Shown here piece after piece: positions 1 to 59,989 of a stretch of DNA of 64,000 nt. Origin of the DNA: Valencia hispanica (taxonomy: Eukaryota; Chordata; Actinopteri; Cyprinodontiformes; Valenciidae); NCBI GenBank assembly GCA_963556495.2, contig OY747721.1, forward strand, positions 35,370,349-35,434,348. The letters are read 5' to 3'. Position 1 is the stretch's first letter. Each line of letters opens with the position of its first letter. The notes beneath the pieces are model-generated. The model did not search any database. It was not told the DNA's origin and saw nothing but the letters and a program-made list of their open reading frames with translations. The position numbers and the translations under genes were made by a program.

Positions 1-894
1 AAAACTACAGACCTTTCTCATCTTTTTCAGTGGGACAACTTGCTGAATCGGTGACTTTTTTGCCCCACTGTATTTACAATCAGGGAGAAAAAATATAAAA
101 TGTAAATGTGTGCTCAATTTGAACTGCTTGTAGTCTGTTTGAGCCCAGATCCCTAATACCTACATGTATTTCCTCTGATTTTTTTCCAGTCCAACAGCTG
201 CTCCTCCCAACGTTCTTCGTATTAGGTGATTGCGTGGTCGTATCTTTGTCCTGTGAAAGGCCAGCTTGTACTGGACTCAACATGTACTTAGTTTACATGA
301 AGCACTAAAAGAAACACACTATTTGTTTAGTGTTTTTTTTTCAAGGTTTAGACACAAATAGAGCAGTTTTGCAGAGACAGATTAGAGAGTCAGACTTATA
401 AGGGTCACAATTTTAAAGGTTTATCCGGAAAAAAAAAGCTCAAATGTTTGATTACGTTTTCAGATTTTGATCTGTTTTGTCAAGACTATTCTCTGTATTA
501 AGCTCCATGCTCTTACACCGAGGTTCATCTGCCTGGCTATAGATGTGTGCTTCTTTTTCCAGTGACAAACTGGGAGCATTACCTTCAAGACGAACACAGG
601 GGGGGGGGTTTACTTAGCCAAAGGTCCCATCCGTTTGTAAATGCTTCCTGTGAAGTCCAGCCTGACACCTACGCCTCACTGGCTCTCTGTCTCAGCTGTT
701 TACCATGAAAACCTGGCAGCCAACAACAACCGCGCAGCAAGACAGAAGAAGCATTGACACATTCATTTGTTTGTGATGGCTGGTATCCTGTGGAACGATG
801 TGTCACAGAGGCAGATCAACAGGTGGCAGGTACACTGGCAGTCTTTTAACCTGCTTTTCTTTTTTACTGGAAAATGCTCAAATCGTCACATGAC
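1..894. other. No gene seen
   Basis: AT-rich flank beyond the adap1 3' end. Short open frames only, without recognisable domains or splice support. A G9 run is at 601-609. Confidence 0.6.
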
Positions 895-1230
895 TTTTAA
901 GGGGGTCATATTATGCCTCTTTTTAAACAAGTTATGAAAGAGTGTGGTGTGTCGAAAACATGTTAATGGAGTTCTTTGCACAAAATAATTCTCACATAAA
1001 GCGATCTCACCACAATTTCAGTCCCTGAAGAGGCCTCCTGTCACCTAAATGTAAATGAACGGTTGCAGACCACGCCCACCCATCTTGCTACTAGGCTGCG
1101 GGTTTGCCACACATGAGAGTGGCATGGAATTAGATTTGGTGGGCGGGGTCTGGCAGGTGAAAGGCGCGGTTTGACAGGTGAGGGGCGGTCATATCCATTA
1201 TATATTATAAATAAAATAATGGAGGGATGG
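895..1230. repeat. Probable dispersed repeat
   Basis: Starts AAGGGGGTCATATTATGCCT and runs through CTGTCACCTAAATG and GACCACGCCCACC; a truncated, opposite-strand end of a similar type is at 21915-21950 (ATCATATGTCCCCTTTAAA). Noncoding. Confidence 0.4.
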
Positions 1231-1299
1231 TGCATCTTACACTTACCTGTTCGTACTAAACCCACTTTTGATTGCGAGTCATTATTGACCATAACGTCA

Positions 1300-2343
1300 A
1301 CTAATAATGCTGCAGAATCTGCGAAGAAAGAAACATGACTGTGATTTCTCCAGTGGATTTAACACAATTCAGCCTGATTTCCTTGGTCAGAAACTCCTAA
1401 AGACACAAGTGGAGCCCTTAACAATCGCCTGGATTATTGACTACCTGACAAACAAACCAGTTTGTGAGACTGAACGATTCTGTGTCAAACCAGGTGGTCA
1501 GCAGCACAGGAGCACCACAGGGGACTGTACTCTCACCATTTCTTTTCACTTGGACTTCCAGTATAAGTCAGAGACCTGTCATCTGCAGAAATGCTCAGAG
1601 GACTCTGCAATTGAATCAGAAATGGAGAAGATGCTGAATACAGAGAGCTGGTGGACCGCTTTGTGACATGGTGTGGAAACAATCGTCTTACCTTGAATGT
1701 GAACAAAACAAAGAAGATGATTGTAGATTTCTGAAGAAACAGGGATAAGTCAAACACTGTTTGTATCATGGGAGGAGAAGTGGAGGTGGTTGAGGAGTAT
1801 AAATGCCTAGGAGTTCACCTTGACAACAGACTGGACTGGAGACTGAACAGTGAAACCGTCTACAAGAAGGGACAGAGCAGACTGTACTTCTTGAGGAAGC
1901 TTATATCTTTCAAGGTTTGCAGCGAGATGGTGCAGATCTTCTACAGTGGAGAGTGTAATCTCTTCAGCCGTCATCTGTTGGGGTAGCAGCATCAGAACCA
2001 GGGACTTATAAAGGCTAAACAACCTGTTAAAGAAGGTTCTGGTTCTGTTCTGGGGACGACTGTGGAACATCTGGAGATGATGATGCAAAGAAGGATTCTT
2101 CATAAAATCAAGAAAATTATGGTCAACCCTGAGCATCCTCTTCATGAGACTGTCATACAACAACAGAGCGTCTTCAGTCAGACACTTCTTCAGTTTCGCT
2201 GCAACACAGACTGCTACAAGAAGTTCTCCCTGCCCACAACCATCATGATCTACAACTCCTTCAAGAATTAATTAGTATGAGGTACAACAACACCTAATTT
2301 CCCTTGGGCATCAATAATGTATTTTTGAGTTGAATTGAACTGA
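1300..2343 (+). mobile_element. Decayed non-LTR retrotransposon RT fragment
   Basis: Broken plus-strand frames show RT-like text: LGVHLDNRLDWRL and YKKGQSRLYFLRKL (1768-1986), then LHETVIQQQSVFSQTLLQFR (2062-2271). An upstream piece 1440-1670 has degraded TTGDCTLTISFHLDFQYKSE-like sequence corresponding to the GTVLSPxLF motif. The 3' end near 2343 carries TTGAATTGAACTGAA. Clade (Rex1/Babar-like) is a guess. Confidence 0.7.
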
Positions 2344-4805
2344 ATACTGATTATTCAGAAATTGTGCTGGGAGCACAAGTGCATGTTAGATCTGCGCTGG
2401 TAAATGGAAATTCAGGTTTTTAAAAGTGGTTGGGACTAAACTGTCAATCATAAATATTGCCGGGGACATATCCTGGAATGCTGCGGTATGGGTCATTTGT
2501 ATAAGCCACTTTGATAATGGAAACAGACAAAATAGCATACCGAACCGCACCGACCTATGCCGTACTGTTCAGTGGAAACGAGACCTGTGTTATGCACAGT
2601 GTAAGCAACGTCGGAAAATATGGCTGAAGTTGGTAAGTGATACATAGCTTCCCACTGGCACTAAAATGAAGGGCAATTTCAGTTTTTATAGGATTACTTT
2701 GAATTTCATCATCTTTAATTCAAAATCTAAAATACCTAGCTCGAACTGAACTGGAATAAGATACACTGAATATAGCCTGTTTAAAACACAGTTTGTGATT
2801 CCTAAAACATATTTTCTAGCTGTTAAAATGCAATAAATAAATAAAAAACACTGCTTTTTTTAAATTTCTAGATGCATTTTGGAGAAATGGGAAACTAGCC
2901 TTCTACAATCTTTTTGGTCAGGTCTAAAACCATTACAAAATTGCATTTTGTATTTCCTGGGGTTATTTTTGGCTTTTCTTTAATTCTGCATATCTGAAAG
3001 GTTTCAGATAATGCATTTATTCAGTGATCTACATGTATTCTTTATGCCTCGCAATCCAAAAGGTCCCAGTATGGAACTTGGGAGGGGGGGCTGGGGGGGT
3101 TAAAGTAGACCCACCAGTTTGAAGGCCCCAGATCCACCTCTAGAGGTAAACCTGTAGGTAAGGCTAAGTTGTAATATGGGATTGTTGAATGAGTGTGACA
3201 TAGAGTAGAGCCACTGGATGATTCTACTATTTCCATTTGATCTAAGAGATACGCTGATCAACAGAACAGGATTCAGATAACATGTTGAGAATGTGTCACG
3301 GGTTTTCTTGTGTTAAAAACACAAGAATTTGGACAGCTTGGCAGGAGGATCACAACACACAGCTACGGGTTGGAAACTTCCAACACATATCTAACACCTA
3401 CACATTTCTTACACCACAAAGCAGCACCTTTGGTTCCTCAGCACCAGCTGGATGACCTGAAAACGAACGGGGTCCGTGATCTTGGCAGATCACACCTATA
3501 GGATGCCAACAGATGCAGTGATCCGTAAGAGGGGCTTCATGGATGGGTGTTACGGAACTACGATCTTAAGACAACTAAAGATTTGAAGGCCTTCTTTAAA
3601 CATTTACTAGTTTTTGGTCATTTTTACTTAGACTTTCCAACTTCGGGGGACAACAATGCACTTGATTTTTCCAACTTGGAACTTTGAAATTGTGATTTCT
3701 GTGAATAAAATGCAGCAACATTGTTTGAGACAGTTATAGCAGTGTCATCCTTAATCAGGGGTGTAGAAGTTTCACACAAATGCCCCTAGTTGTTGACTTT
3801 CATAAATTATGGTTAAAGGAAGAAATCTCGTTCTAACGTGGGAAGAGTAACCGTGTATAGTTTTCTGGCTCCATCTTCTAGACAAACTAGACATAATCTC
3901 ATCACTTTTAGAATGTAATAACATTTCCCTATGGTAGAAAAATAGTCCAATTAGAATCAGACATTTTTTAGACATTGAATTTATAACATTGAATTTTTAC
4001 CCTGTGAAATTATGTATATGATTTTTTTTTTTTTACACTTTAAATTTGTCTGGAAATGTGGTGACCCTGTGGGGACCACAGTCAAAGCAATCAGCACTAG
4101 ATCGCGTCAAGTGACTTTTAGCAATTTAAATGACACTCTTTTATTACATGACAACCAGTTAGCTGGTTAGCACAGCTAACTTCAGACACGCACCTCTAGC
4201 CCCGCCCAACGCACTGATATCTCCCATAATTTAGAAAAGCCGCTCAACTCGACCTAGAGCTGCTTGCTTGGGTCACCAGAAGGTCACCACACTTGCAGGT
4301 GAATTTTGAATGCAAATTTTTGCTGGAGAATTTTAAAGTACAAAAAAAAGATATATTTAATTGTACAGGATAAAAATCCATTGTTAAGAATTCAATGTCC
4401 AAAAAATATATATTGGTCTAATAAGACTATATTTCTCAACATGAACATTGAATCTTTTGAAAAATGAGTTATTTAAAGTTGATAGGCTGGGTTCTCTGGA
4501 AGGACGCGGCCCCTGAGTTTGGACACACCCATCGTGAGTCTGACATGCATGTTGTCCCAAAACATATGGTGGCCCATAAGGGTCAACAAAACACAAAAGC
4601 CACAGCGCTACAACAAAAACGTCGCAACGGAAGTTTTGCTAACTCTGAAGTTATGATGAACTTGCTTCGCATAGCTTCCATTGAGGCTTTTGCGTTTCAT
4701 TGACCCTTCTGGGCCACTGTACAAACAACACACGAAACACTGTGAACACACAAATGCTGCCTCCTGATCATCAGCTCCTCTCTTTTCATGTTAGGATTGC
4801 TCAAA
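2344..4805. other. No gene seen downstream of adap1
   Basis: AT-rich with a G7/G7 run (3083-3099) and poly(T) at 4023-4034. No conserved frame or splice pattern recognised. Confidence 0.6.
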
Positions 4806-53121
<48,316 letters not shown>

Positions 53122-53569
53122 GGTGCGTTTTTATCCGTCCAGCCTCACCGCGGTGGGGTAAAGCCTGTCCGAGAACATCCGCAGCTGGAGTCCGACAGAC
53201 GGACGGACAGAGCGGCGGCAGATCACCTGTCACCTCCGGCTCTGAGCTGGAGCGGTGAGGAGAGGAGAGGAGAGAAGGGAAGGGAACGGTGGAGAATGAA
53301 CGATCTGTGCAGACGAGCCTTTGCTTCTGCCGCTCTCTGTACTGATCTGTTACCTCGTCTCGCTGCGCTGACAGCATAAGAATCAAGCCTTTAGAATACC
53401 ACCACAGCCTCTTCCTCCTCCTCTGCCCACCTTCTCCCGGCTTCAATACAGCCTTTTAGAAGGGAGACATCTAGCGGTACAACACACAAATTGCACTTTT
53501 TTAAAAGCAAAAAATCTTTTGCCAAAAATGTTAATACTAACCATTGACCGTATATACTAACTAACTAAC

Positions 53570-54048
53570 TTACGTATTACGGAAGCCCTAAAGGGGTCAT
53601 ACATACATACATACATACATTTTATTTCCCCCGTTTTCTCGGGACAACAAGATCATTTTGCTCCGTTTGAATTTGAGACTTGACTTTTCAAATGAATGAC
53701 TACATCAGGGTCGCTTAGATTGCGCCTCCGATAAAGATGAAGCCTGGCTAACCATCTTCTTATATGACGCACAACAATGTGTACGTTATCTGTAACAGCA
53801 GGCATGAAGCTATTTCAGCCTGTGTCAGGCCTTGATTGAAAAGATGTGTGATGCGGTGATCGATCTCATCCTGCTCCTCTGACACTGAATGATGTTTCCT
53901 GCAGTGATTTAACAGACAATATTGTTTTGTTTTCTTGAGATCTCAAATTCATTATCTTCTTATCACGGGAAAACGGAGGAAAATTATCTTATCACGTGAA
54001 AACGGAGGAAACAAAATGTATGTATGTATGACTCTTTAGGGCTTCCGT

Positions 54049-54050
<2 letters not shown>
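53570..54050. mobile_element. Inverted-repeat MITE between adap1 and cox19
   Basis: Left arm TACGGAAGCCCTAAAGGGGT then CATACATACATACATACATT; right arm ends ATGTATGTATGACTCTTTAG then GGCTTCCGTA. Arms of about 60 bp also share CCGTTTTC blocks. CTAA tandem repeats lie on both outer sides (53556-53570 and 54050-54090), so it seems inserted in a CTAA microsatellite. Confidence 0.6.

Positions 54051-54090
<40 letters not shown>
54048..54090. repeat. (ACTA)n repeat
   Basis: About 10 units of ACTA just right of the inverted-repeat MITE; a TAAA run follows at 54248-54274. Confidence 0.9.
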
Positions 54091-54091
<1 letters not shown>

Positions 54092-55433
54092 GCTGACATA
54101 AATTACGAGGCATGGGCACAAAAAATATTTTTTTTTTAAGAAGAAAAAAAAAGATAATAATGTAGGTTTCTCGTGTGCATCATATACTTTCTTGTGCATA
54201 AACAAGAGCGCCCTCTCTTGTCCATGTCCCCTTAGGGGCTCCGTTATAAATAAATAAATAAATAAATAAATAAATATGGAAATACATAATTACATCATTT
54301 ATTTATTTAAAACTTTGTTTCCTCGTATATTTAATAATTTCCCTAGCAACTAAGATAATTAGATTTCTGTACTTTTGTGTGCTGTTGAAACAGTTCAGTG
54401 TGTGGATCTGATGAGATACACATTGGCTGAACTGCTGAACTGCAGACAAGGCCAATGTTTTAGATTTTGGGGTTGATGCTGATGGGTCTTTTTTTTAATG
54501 TTAGGTTAGTCATCTGCTGCAAATAAACCCCCCAAAAAAGGAAGTTTGTGGCTCTAATTATTCAGCCACCATCTGCTCAACTTACTGTTGATGCTGGGAA
54601 GAAATACAAGTAGCTGTATTAAAACTAAAGTGAACTATGAGAAAGAAGACCTCTGTGTCCAAATCCAACAGATTCAGTCAGTCAGAGGTGTGTTAGAACA
54701 AAGGGAATACATTTTAATTGCTTATTGTCTAAATAATAAAATATGTTTTTATTACTTTATGCAAATTCAGAAGTTTACATACACAAAGATGATACAGTTT
54801 ATAAAAATATTAGGGAAAGCTTACATTTGTTGACACAGCTCTGTATGCTTCTTATTCTTATATGATTAACAATTTGTGGAATGAAAAGGCTGAGTCCCAA
54901 TGTTCCTCTATTTTAAGAAAACACCTTTGTGTCTTTATTGAGTACCTTATTCTCGGATTCTCTACAGAGCCCGTTATGTCATAACAAAATTTACATCATA
55001 TTGTGTAATTGTAAATTTGACTTATTACATATAAATGACAGCAACTGTTATACGTGCCCAATGAAGTCCCCCATAAAAATGACAAACAATAATTAACAGG
55101 TTCAAGTCAAAGAAAATGCATTTAACAAAATCTGTTACTATTTTACCTGTGTGTTTTTGCGTATTTAGGTATAGGTGCGTGCGTATTAACACTAGATTGT
55201 GACCTTCATTGCAAAAAAAAAAAAAAAAAAAGTAAAAAAAAAAAAAAAAAAAAGAGAGAGAATATTAAAACATCGATTTCATCTGTTATCGACAGTCGGC
55301 TCGATCGACTCGATCAATAATGTCTGGCCGCCGACACAAAAACAAAGCGTCATATTCACGCGACACCAAGGGTCAGTTAGCTCAGCCCCCTCGGCTCGCA
55401 TATATTCTTCTTCTGTTTAATCTAAACGCAAAC

Positions 55434-55515
55434 ATGTCGACCGCTATGAATTTCAGCTCGAAGAGTTTCAAACCTCGGGCCCCGGATAAAGGCTCTTTCC
55501 CTCTGGATCATTTCG
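55434..55515 (+). CDS. cox19: cox19 coding exon 1
   Basis: Encodes residues 1-27 plus one base: [20 protein letters not shown] then SFPLDHF. The donor is TTCG|GTGAGT (phase 1). The N-terminus aligns with human COX19 residue for residue from the first Met. Confidence 0.94.
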
Positions 55516-58500
55516 GTGAGTGACGAAGCGTTGCATATAATTAGGTAAATAACGTACAGGGCCAGACTCACAGCTGCTGTTTTTTCTTAAGTTAGGACAG
55601 CTTAGCTACATAATTATATAAATATGCAATATTGAAACTCTGATGGTGAATTATTTCCAAACGAATAATCAAAGTGGAAGACAGATCAGCTTTACTGATG
55701 CCATAGTGTGTGAAAGTAAATTAAGTGAAGCAGTTTGTTTAAGTAATATCAATTTAAATAAACTTACATAAGAGTTTTAAGCAGTGTTAGGTTAAAAAAA
55801 CAAGGGCAGCGTTTACAAATACGGATCAGGTAAGAAAACACACAATCTCCACAGTGAAACATGGCGGTGGCAGCATCATGCTGTGGGGGGGGGGGGGACC
55901 TGGCTTTTCTTCAGCCAAGACGGGGAACCTGGTAAGAGCTAGAGCTGGGTACCGATTCAAATGTCAAGAATCGATTATCACGATCCAATCTGTTCCAATT
56001 CGATATTGATATGGGTGAGTGCTATTAAAAACGTTTTTATGAACAGTTACCTTAATTATATGGCTGTAATGCAATGACGCAACACTGGGTGAGTAACAGT
56101 TCACTGGGAACAACCTAAGCCTTAAAATGGCTGTCGGGGGTTTTTCCTTCTTATTTTACCTTTAAAAAAGGGCAAACAATGTTAAAATATTAAATCGACC
56201 GTTTGGACTTGTGAATCGATTCGATTCAATTCTTAGAATTTCGCACTAGTAAGAGCTAATGTGAAGATAGATAGAACTTAAAACAGGGCCACCTGCTGCA
56301 AAATAATCTTAATATACAGCCAGAGCTACAGTGGAATAGTTTAGATCAAAGCATGTTTATGTGTTAGAGTGGCCTAGTCAAAGTCCAGACTGGAACCCAT
56401 TATAGAGTCTGTTGCTTGACCGGAGAATTGATTTTCTCCATCCAATCTGACTCAACTTGAGGTGTTTTGTAAAGTTTGGGGCAGCAATTTTAAACCCTCA
56501 ATTGCAACAAAAGGTGCTTCTACAGATATTGAATATCCTGGAAAAAAAAGAGTTCTATTTTGTGTTTTGTCAGACAAAATCAGAATTAAAAACAAAGTTT
56601 GAGCTCATAAATGTATATGAACACACATTTCGATGCCATACAGGTTGATTGTAAAACGAACCTGAGCACAGCTTTCTTTGTTTTTAATCGACACAAACAA
56701 CACCACGCTTTACAGTAGGGATGGGGTTAGCCATGTAATGTTTTTTTCTTTTCATTTTTTCTCCCCCTGCTTTGATGCTTGGAGTTCATGCCAGAAAGTA
56801 ACCATAAAGGCCTGAGTGGTGGATTGTGTTAGAAATGGAAAACCTTCTTGATTCAATCTCCACAAGTTAACACTGGAGCTATGTCCATCGGCGCGGTCGG
56901 GCAGCCAGATCTAAGGACGCTTCTGTTCCAAATAACGGAGACCGCAGTGCATTCTGGGACATTGAATGCCGCCAAAAGCTTTTCTTTCCTCCAGCCGATG
57001 TGTGCTGTGACACAAACAGATCTCAGACGTCTACAGACTATCATGCTTTTAGCCTCCAGTTTGTATTTTTAGTAAAGGGCCATATCAGTGAAAATGTTTT
57101 ATTTTTATTTTATTTTTAAGGGGAGTCTCAACTATGTTTTTTTCACGCTTTTGTTCATGACTTATAATAATTAGTTTGGCCAAAACTGGCCTAAAATATT
57201 CTCAACTAAAGTAAGATTATTTCCCAAAAACTATTTGTGCTCTCACACCATGTTTTTATATGCGAATGCTGATTTAATAACTACTTTGAAAATTTTTTGG
57301 GGGTTTTTTGCAAATAGAATAAAGCTTTCACCAGTCACAAGGTGTGTTTTTGTTTTATTTTTATATAAAAAAAAAATATATATATACACTACCGTTCAAA
57401 AGTTTGGGGTCACATTAAAATATCCTTATTTTTGAAGGAAAAGCACTGTACTTTTCAATGAAGATAACTTTAAACTAGTCTTAACTTTAAAGAAATACAC
57501 TCTATACATTGCTAATGTGGTAAATGACTATTCTAGCTGCAAATGTCTGGTTTTTGGTGCAATATCTACATAGGTGTATAGAGGCCCATTTCCAGCAACT
57601 ATCACTCCAGTGTTCTAATGGTACAATGTGTTTGCTCATTGGCTCAGAAGGCTAATTGATGATTAGAAAACCCTTTCGCAATCATGTTCACACATCTGAA
57701 AACAGTTTAGCTCGGTACAGAAGCTACAAAACTGACCTTGCTTTGAGCAGATTGAGTTTCTGGAGCATCACATTTGTGGGGTCAATTAAACGCTCAAAAT
57801 GGCCAGAAAAAGAGAACTTTCATCTGAAACTCGACAGTCTATTCTTGTTCTTAGAAATGAAGGCTATTCCATGCGAGAAATTGCTAAGAAATTGAAGATT
57901 TCCTACAACGGTGTGTACTACTCCCTTCAGAGGACAGCACAAACAGGCTCTAACCAGAGTAGAAAAAGAAGTGGGAGGCCGCGTTGCACAACTGAGCAAG
58001 AAGATAAGTACATTAGAGTCTCTAGTTTGAGAAACAGACGCCTCACAGGTCCCCAACTGGCATCTTCATTAAATAGTACCCGCAAAACACCAGTGTCAAC
58101 ATCTACAGTGAAGAGGCGGCTGCGGGATTCTGGGCTTCAGGGCAGAGTGGCAAAGAAAAAGCCATATCTGAGACTGGCCCATAAAAGAAAAAGATTAAGA
58201 TGGGCAAAAGAACACAGACATTGGACAGAGGAATACTGGAAAAAAGTGTTGTGGACGGATGAATCCAAGTTTGAGGTGTTTGGATCACAAAGAACGTTTG
58301 TGAGACGCAGAACAACTGAAAAGATGCTGGAAGAATGCCTGACGCCATCTGTTAAGCATGGTGGAGGTAATGTGATGGTCTGGGGTTGCTTTGGTGCTGG
58401 TAAGGTGGGAGATTTGTACAGGGTAAAAGGGATTCTGAATAAGGAAGGCTATCACTCCATTTTGCAACGCCATGCCATACCCAGTGGACAGCGCTTGATT

Positions 58501-59000
58501 GGAGCCAATTTCATCCTACAACAGGACAATGACCCAAAACACACCTCCAAATTGTGCAAGAACTATTTAGAGAAGAAGCAGGCAGCTGGTATTCTATCGG
58601 TAATGGAGTGGCCAGCGCAGTCACCAGATTTGAACCCCATTGAGCTGTGGTGGGAGCAGCTTGACCGTATGGTACACAAGAAGTGCCCATCCAACCAATC
58701 CAAATTGTGGGAGCTGCTTCTAGAAGCGTGGGGTGCAATTTCTCCAGATTACCTCAACAAATTAACAGCTAGAATGCCAAAGGTCTGCAATGCTGTAATT
58801 GCTGCAAATGGAGGATTCTTTGACGAAAGCAAAGTTTGATGTAAAAAAAAAATCTTATTTCAAATACAAATCATTATTTCTAACCTTGTCAATGTCTTGA
58901 CTCTATTTTCTATTCATTTCACAACGTATGGTGGTGAATAAGTGTGACTTTTCATGGAAAACACAAAATTGTTTGGGTGACCCCAAACTTTTGAACGGTA

Positions 59001-59048
<48 letters not shown>

Positions 59049-59706
59049 AGTAAAAAATAAATTTAGCAACAGTGAATAATAATAAAATAAAGAATCATTG
59101 GTTTTTAAAGAATCCATTATTAAATTGAAATGATTAATCTCCTCGAGGTATATTTTAGACTTATTTAATTCAATCTTTAATCCAAGTTATTGATTTCTGG
59201 TTTTCCACAGCAGAAAAACAAACCACAAAATAGTTTCAGTCAAACAGTCAATGGAAAGATGAATTATAAGAATGCTAGATCTTATTTAGAAATCAGTGTT
59301 GTGTTGCATTATAAAATCTCATGAAAGGAACAAATGTGATCAAATCTGATACATACATACATACATACATAATGCCGGACATTCAGGCTGATTCATGGTG
59401 AATTCTGATTTCAGGAGAGTGTAAGGCGTTCAAGGAGAAGTTCATGCAGTGCCTGAGGGAAAACCGATTTGACAACTCCAGGTGCCGGCTGCAGTCCAAA
59501 GACTACCTGGAATGCAGGATGGATAAGTAAGGAAGTCGAGAAAAGTTGTTGCTTACTCACTCTGAGAGGTTTAGCGGTAACTGAGCTGTGTCTGCATTTC
59601 CATCTTGTGTTTTCCCAGTCAGCTCATGGCCAGAGAACCTCTGCAGAAACTGGGATTCAAAGACTTGATGGATCCTCCTCCCAACCAAGAGGAATCCAAA
59701 TCCTGA
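55434..59706 (+). CDS. cox19: cox19, cytochrome c oxidase assembly factor (3 coding exons)
   Basis: Coding exons 55434-55515, 59415-59526 and 59619-59706 join in phase to a 93-residue protein (human about 90) beginning [25 protein letters not shown] fold with twin CX9C motifs is visible: C30-x9-C40 and C51-x9-C61, the signature of intermembrane-space proteins oxidised by the Mia40 pathway. Cox19 is soluble in the mitochondrial intermembrane space and cytosol, works with Cox11 in copper delivery to cytochrome c oxidase, and helps signal cellular copper status. Donors are GTGAGT and GTAAGG; acceptors TTTCAG and CCCAG. An in-frame ATG 38 codons upstream (55320) has no stop between; family length favours 55434. 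Intron 1 (3.9 kb) holds the DD38E transposon. The gene is head to head with adap1. Confidence 0.95.
55850..56660 (+). mobile_element. Tc1-like relic split by a hAT-type MITE
   Basis: Left piece: GTGAAACATGGCGGTGGCAG (VKHGGGS-like) with a G10 run at 55887-55897. Right piece from 56257: TAGATCAAAGCATGTTTATG and GAGTGGCCTAGTCAAAGTCC (WPSQS-like). The MITE at 55940-56248 lies between. In cox19 intron 1. Not coding. Confidence 0.65.
55940..56248. mobile_element. hAT-type MITE with 8-bp target duplication
   Basis: Starts TAGAGCTGGGTACCGATTC and ends TTTCGCACTA. GTAAGAGC flanks it on both sides (55932-55939 and 56249-56256). About 309 bp, noncoding, AT-rich with repeated CGATTC motifs. The 8-bp duplication is the hAT hallmark. 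Confidence 0.7.
57387..57413 (+). repeat. Left TIR of the DD38E transposon
   Basis: 27 bp starting CACTACCGTTC and ending GGGGTCAC; an exact reverse complement of 58977-59003. It abuts TA on its outer side. Confidence 0.9.
57799..58839 (+). CDS. DD38E Tc1-like transposase, full length
   Basis: 346 residues from MARKRELSS to FFDESKV, uninterrupted. N-terminal paired-type helix-turn-helix DNA-binding region about 1-115, with RKRSGRPRC near residue 56 as the AT-hook-like/NLS linker. Catalytic DDE triad: D154 (WTDESK), D243 ([10 protein letters not shown]), E282 ([10 protein letters not shown]). Thirty-eight residues separate D243 and E282, whereas classic Tc1 and Sleeping Beauty have 34. The glycine-rich [14 protein letters not shown] box lies between. 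It would cut at the TIRs and join at TA. All catalytic residues are present; activity is not shown by sequence. Confidence 0.92.
   Translation: MARKRELSSETRQSILVLRNEGYSMREIAKKLKISYNGVYYSLQRTAQTGSNQSRKRSGRPRCTTEQEDKYIRVSSLRNRRLTGPQLASSLNSTRKTPVSTSTVKRRLRDSGLQGRVAKKKPYLRLAHKRKRLRWAKEHRHWTEEYWKKVLWTDESKFEVFGSQRTFVRRRTTEKMLEECLTPSVKHGGGNVMVWGCFGAGKVGDLYRVKGILNKEGYHSILQRHAIPSGQRLIGANFILQQDNDPKHTSKLCKNYLEKKQAAGILSVMEWPAQSPDLNPIELWWEQLDRMVHKKCPSNQSKLWELLLEAWGAISPDYLNKLTARMPKVCNAVIAANGGFFDESKV
58977..59003 (-). repeat. Right TIR of the DD38E transposon
   Basis: 27 bp, exact reverse complement of the left TIR, followed directly by TA within a TA microsatellite (59004-59042). Confidence 0.9.
59415..59526 (+). 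CDS. cox19: cox19 coding exon 2 (twin CX9C)
   Basis: Encodes G28 to the split codon of N65, with all four cysteines: [17 protein letters not shown] then [20 protein letters not shown]. Acceptor TTTCAG; donor GATAA|GTAAGG. Without splicing the frame hits TAA at once, which confirms the intron. Confidence 0.95.
59619..59706 (+). CDS. cox19: cox19 coding exon 3 (C-terminus)
   Basis: Completes N65 and encodes [20 protein letters not shown] then PNQEESKS and TGA at 59704-59706. The acceptor is TTCCCAG after a 92-nt intron. The LxKLGF segment matches human COX19. Confidence 0.94.
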
Positions 59707-59979
59707 TGTGGTTCTGTTTCCGAAGAGAACCACCAGGACTCTCTGTGAACTGAAAATAGCCAACTTCACGCTGTGGATAAGACGACACCCTCCCTTCAGA
59801 ACCATATATGTGGTAGAGACTGCAGTGAGTGTGAAGCTAAGCAGAAAGGCTTGAAGGACTGGGAATGCAGGCCCTGCAGGAGGATGTTGGGTGGCCTCAG
59901 TGTGAGGCTACAGATTGTAAAAGGATGTGCTGCATAAACAAAGTGCTTAACATAAGGACGCTGGTGTTTTGTTTGTCAA

Positions 59980-59985
59980 AATAAA
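59980..59985 (+). terminator. cox19: cox19 poly(A) signal AATAAA
   Basis: A canonical AATAAA lies 274 nt after the cox19 stop, followed by a T/G-rich stretch (GGTTTTCGTTTTTG) typical of a downstream cleavage element. It implies a 3'UTR of about 0.3 kb. Confidence 0.6.
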
Positions 59986-59989
59986 GGTT

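Larger units (their letters stand above)
57387..59003 (+). mobile_element. Complete Tc1/mariner-superfamily transposon, DD38E (Intruder type)
   Basis: Bounded by perfect 27-bp terminal inverted repeats (57387-57413 and 58977-59003; start CACTACCGTTCAAAAG) and by TA on both sides. Length 1617 bp. It carries one uninterrupted transposase frame. The insertion lies within a TA dinucleotide run, with TATATA on the left and a longer TA run on the right. It is in cox19 intron 1, same strand. Perfect TIRs and an open frame suggest a young copy. The Intruder assignment rests on the 38-residue spacing and general fish distribution known to me. Confidence 0.9.
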
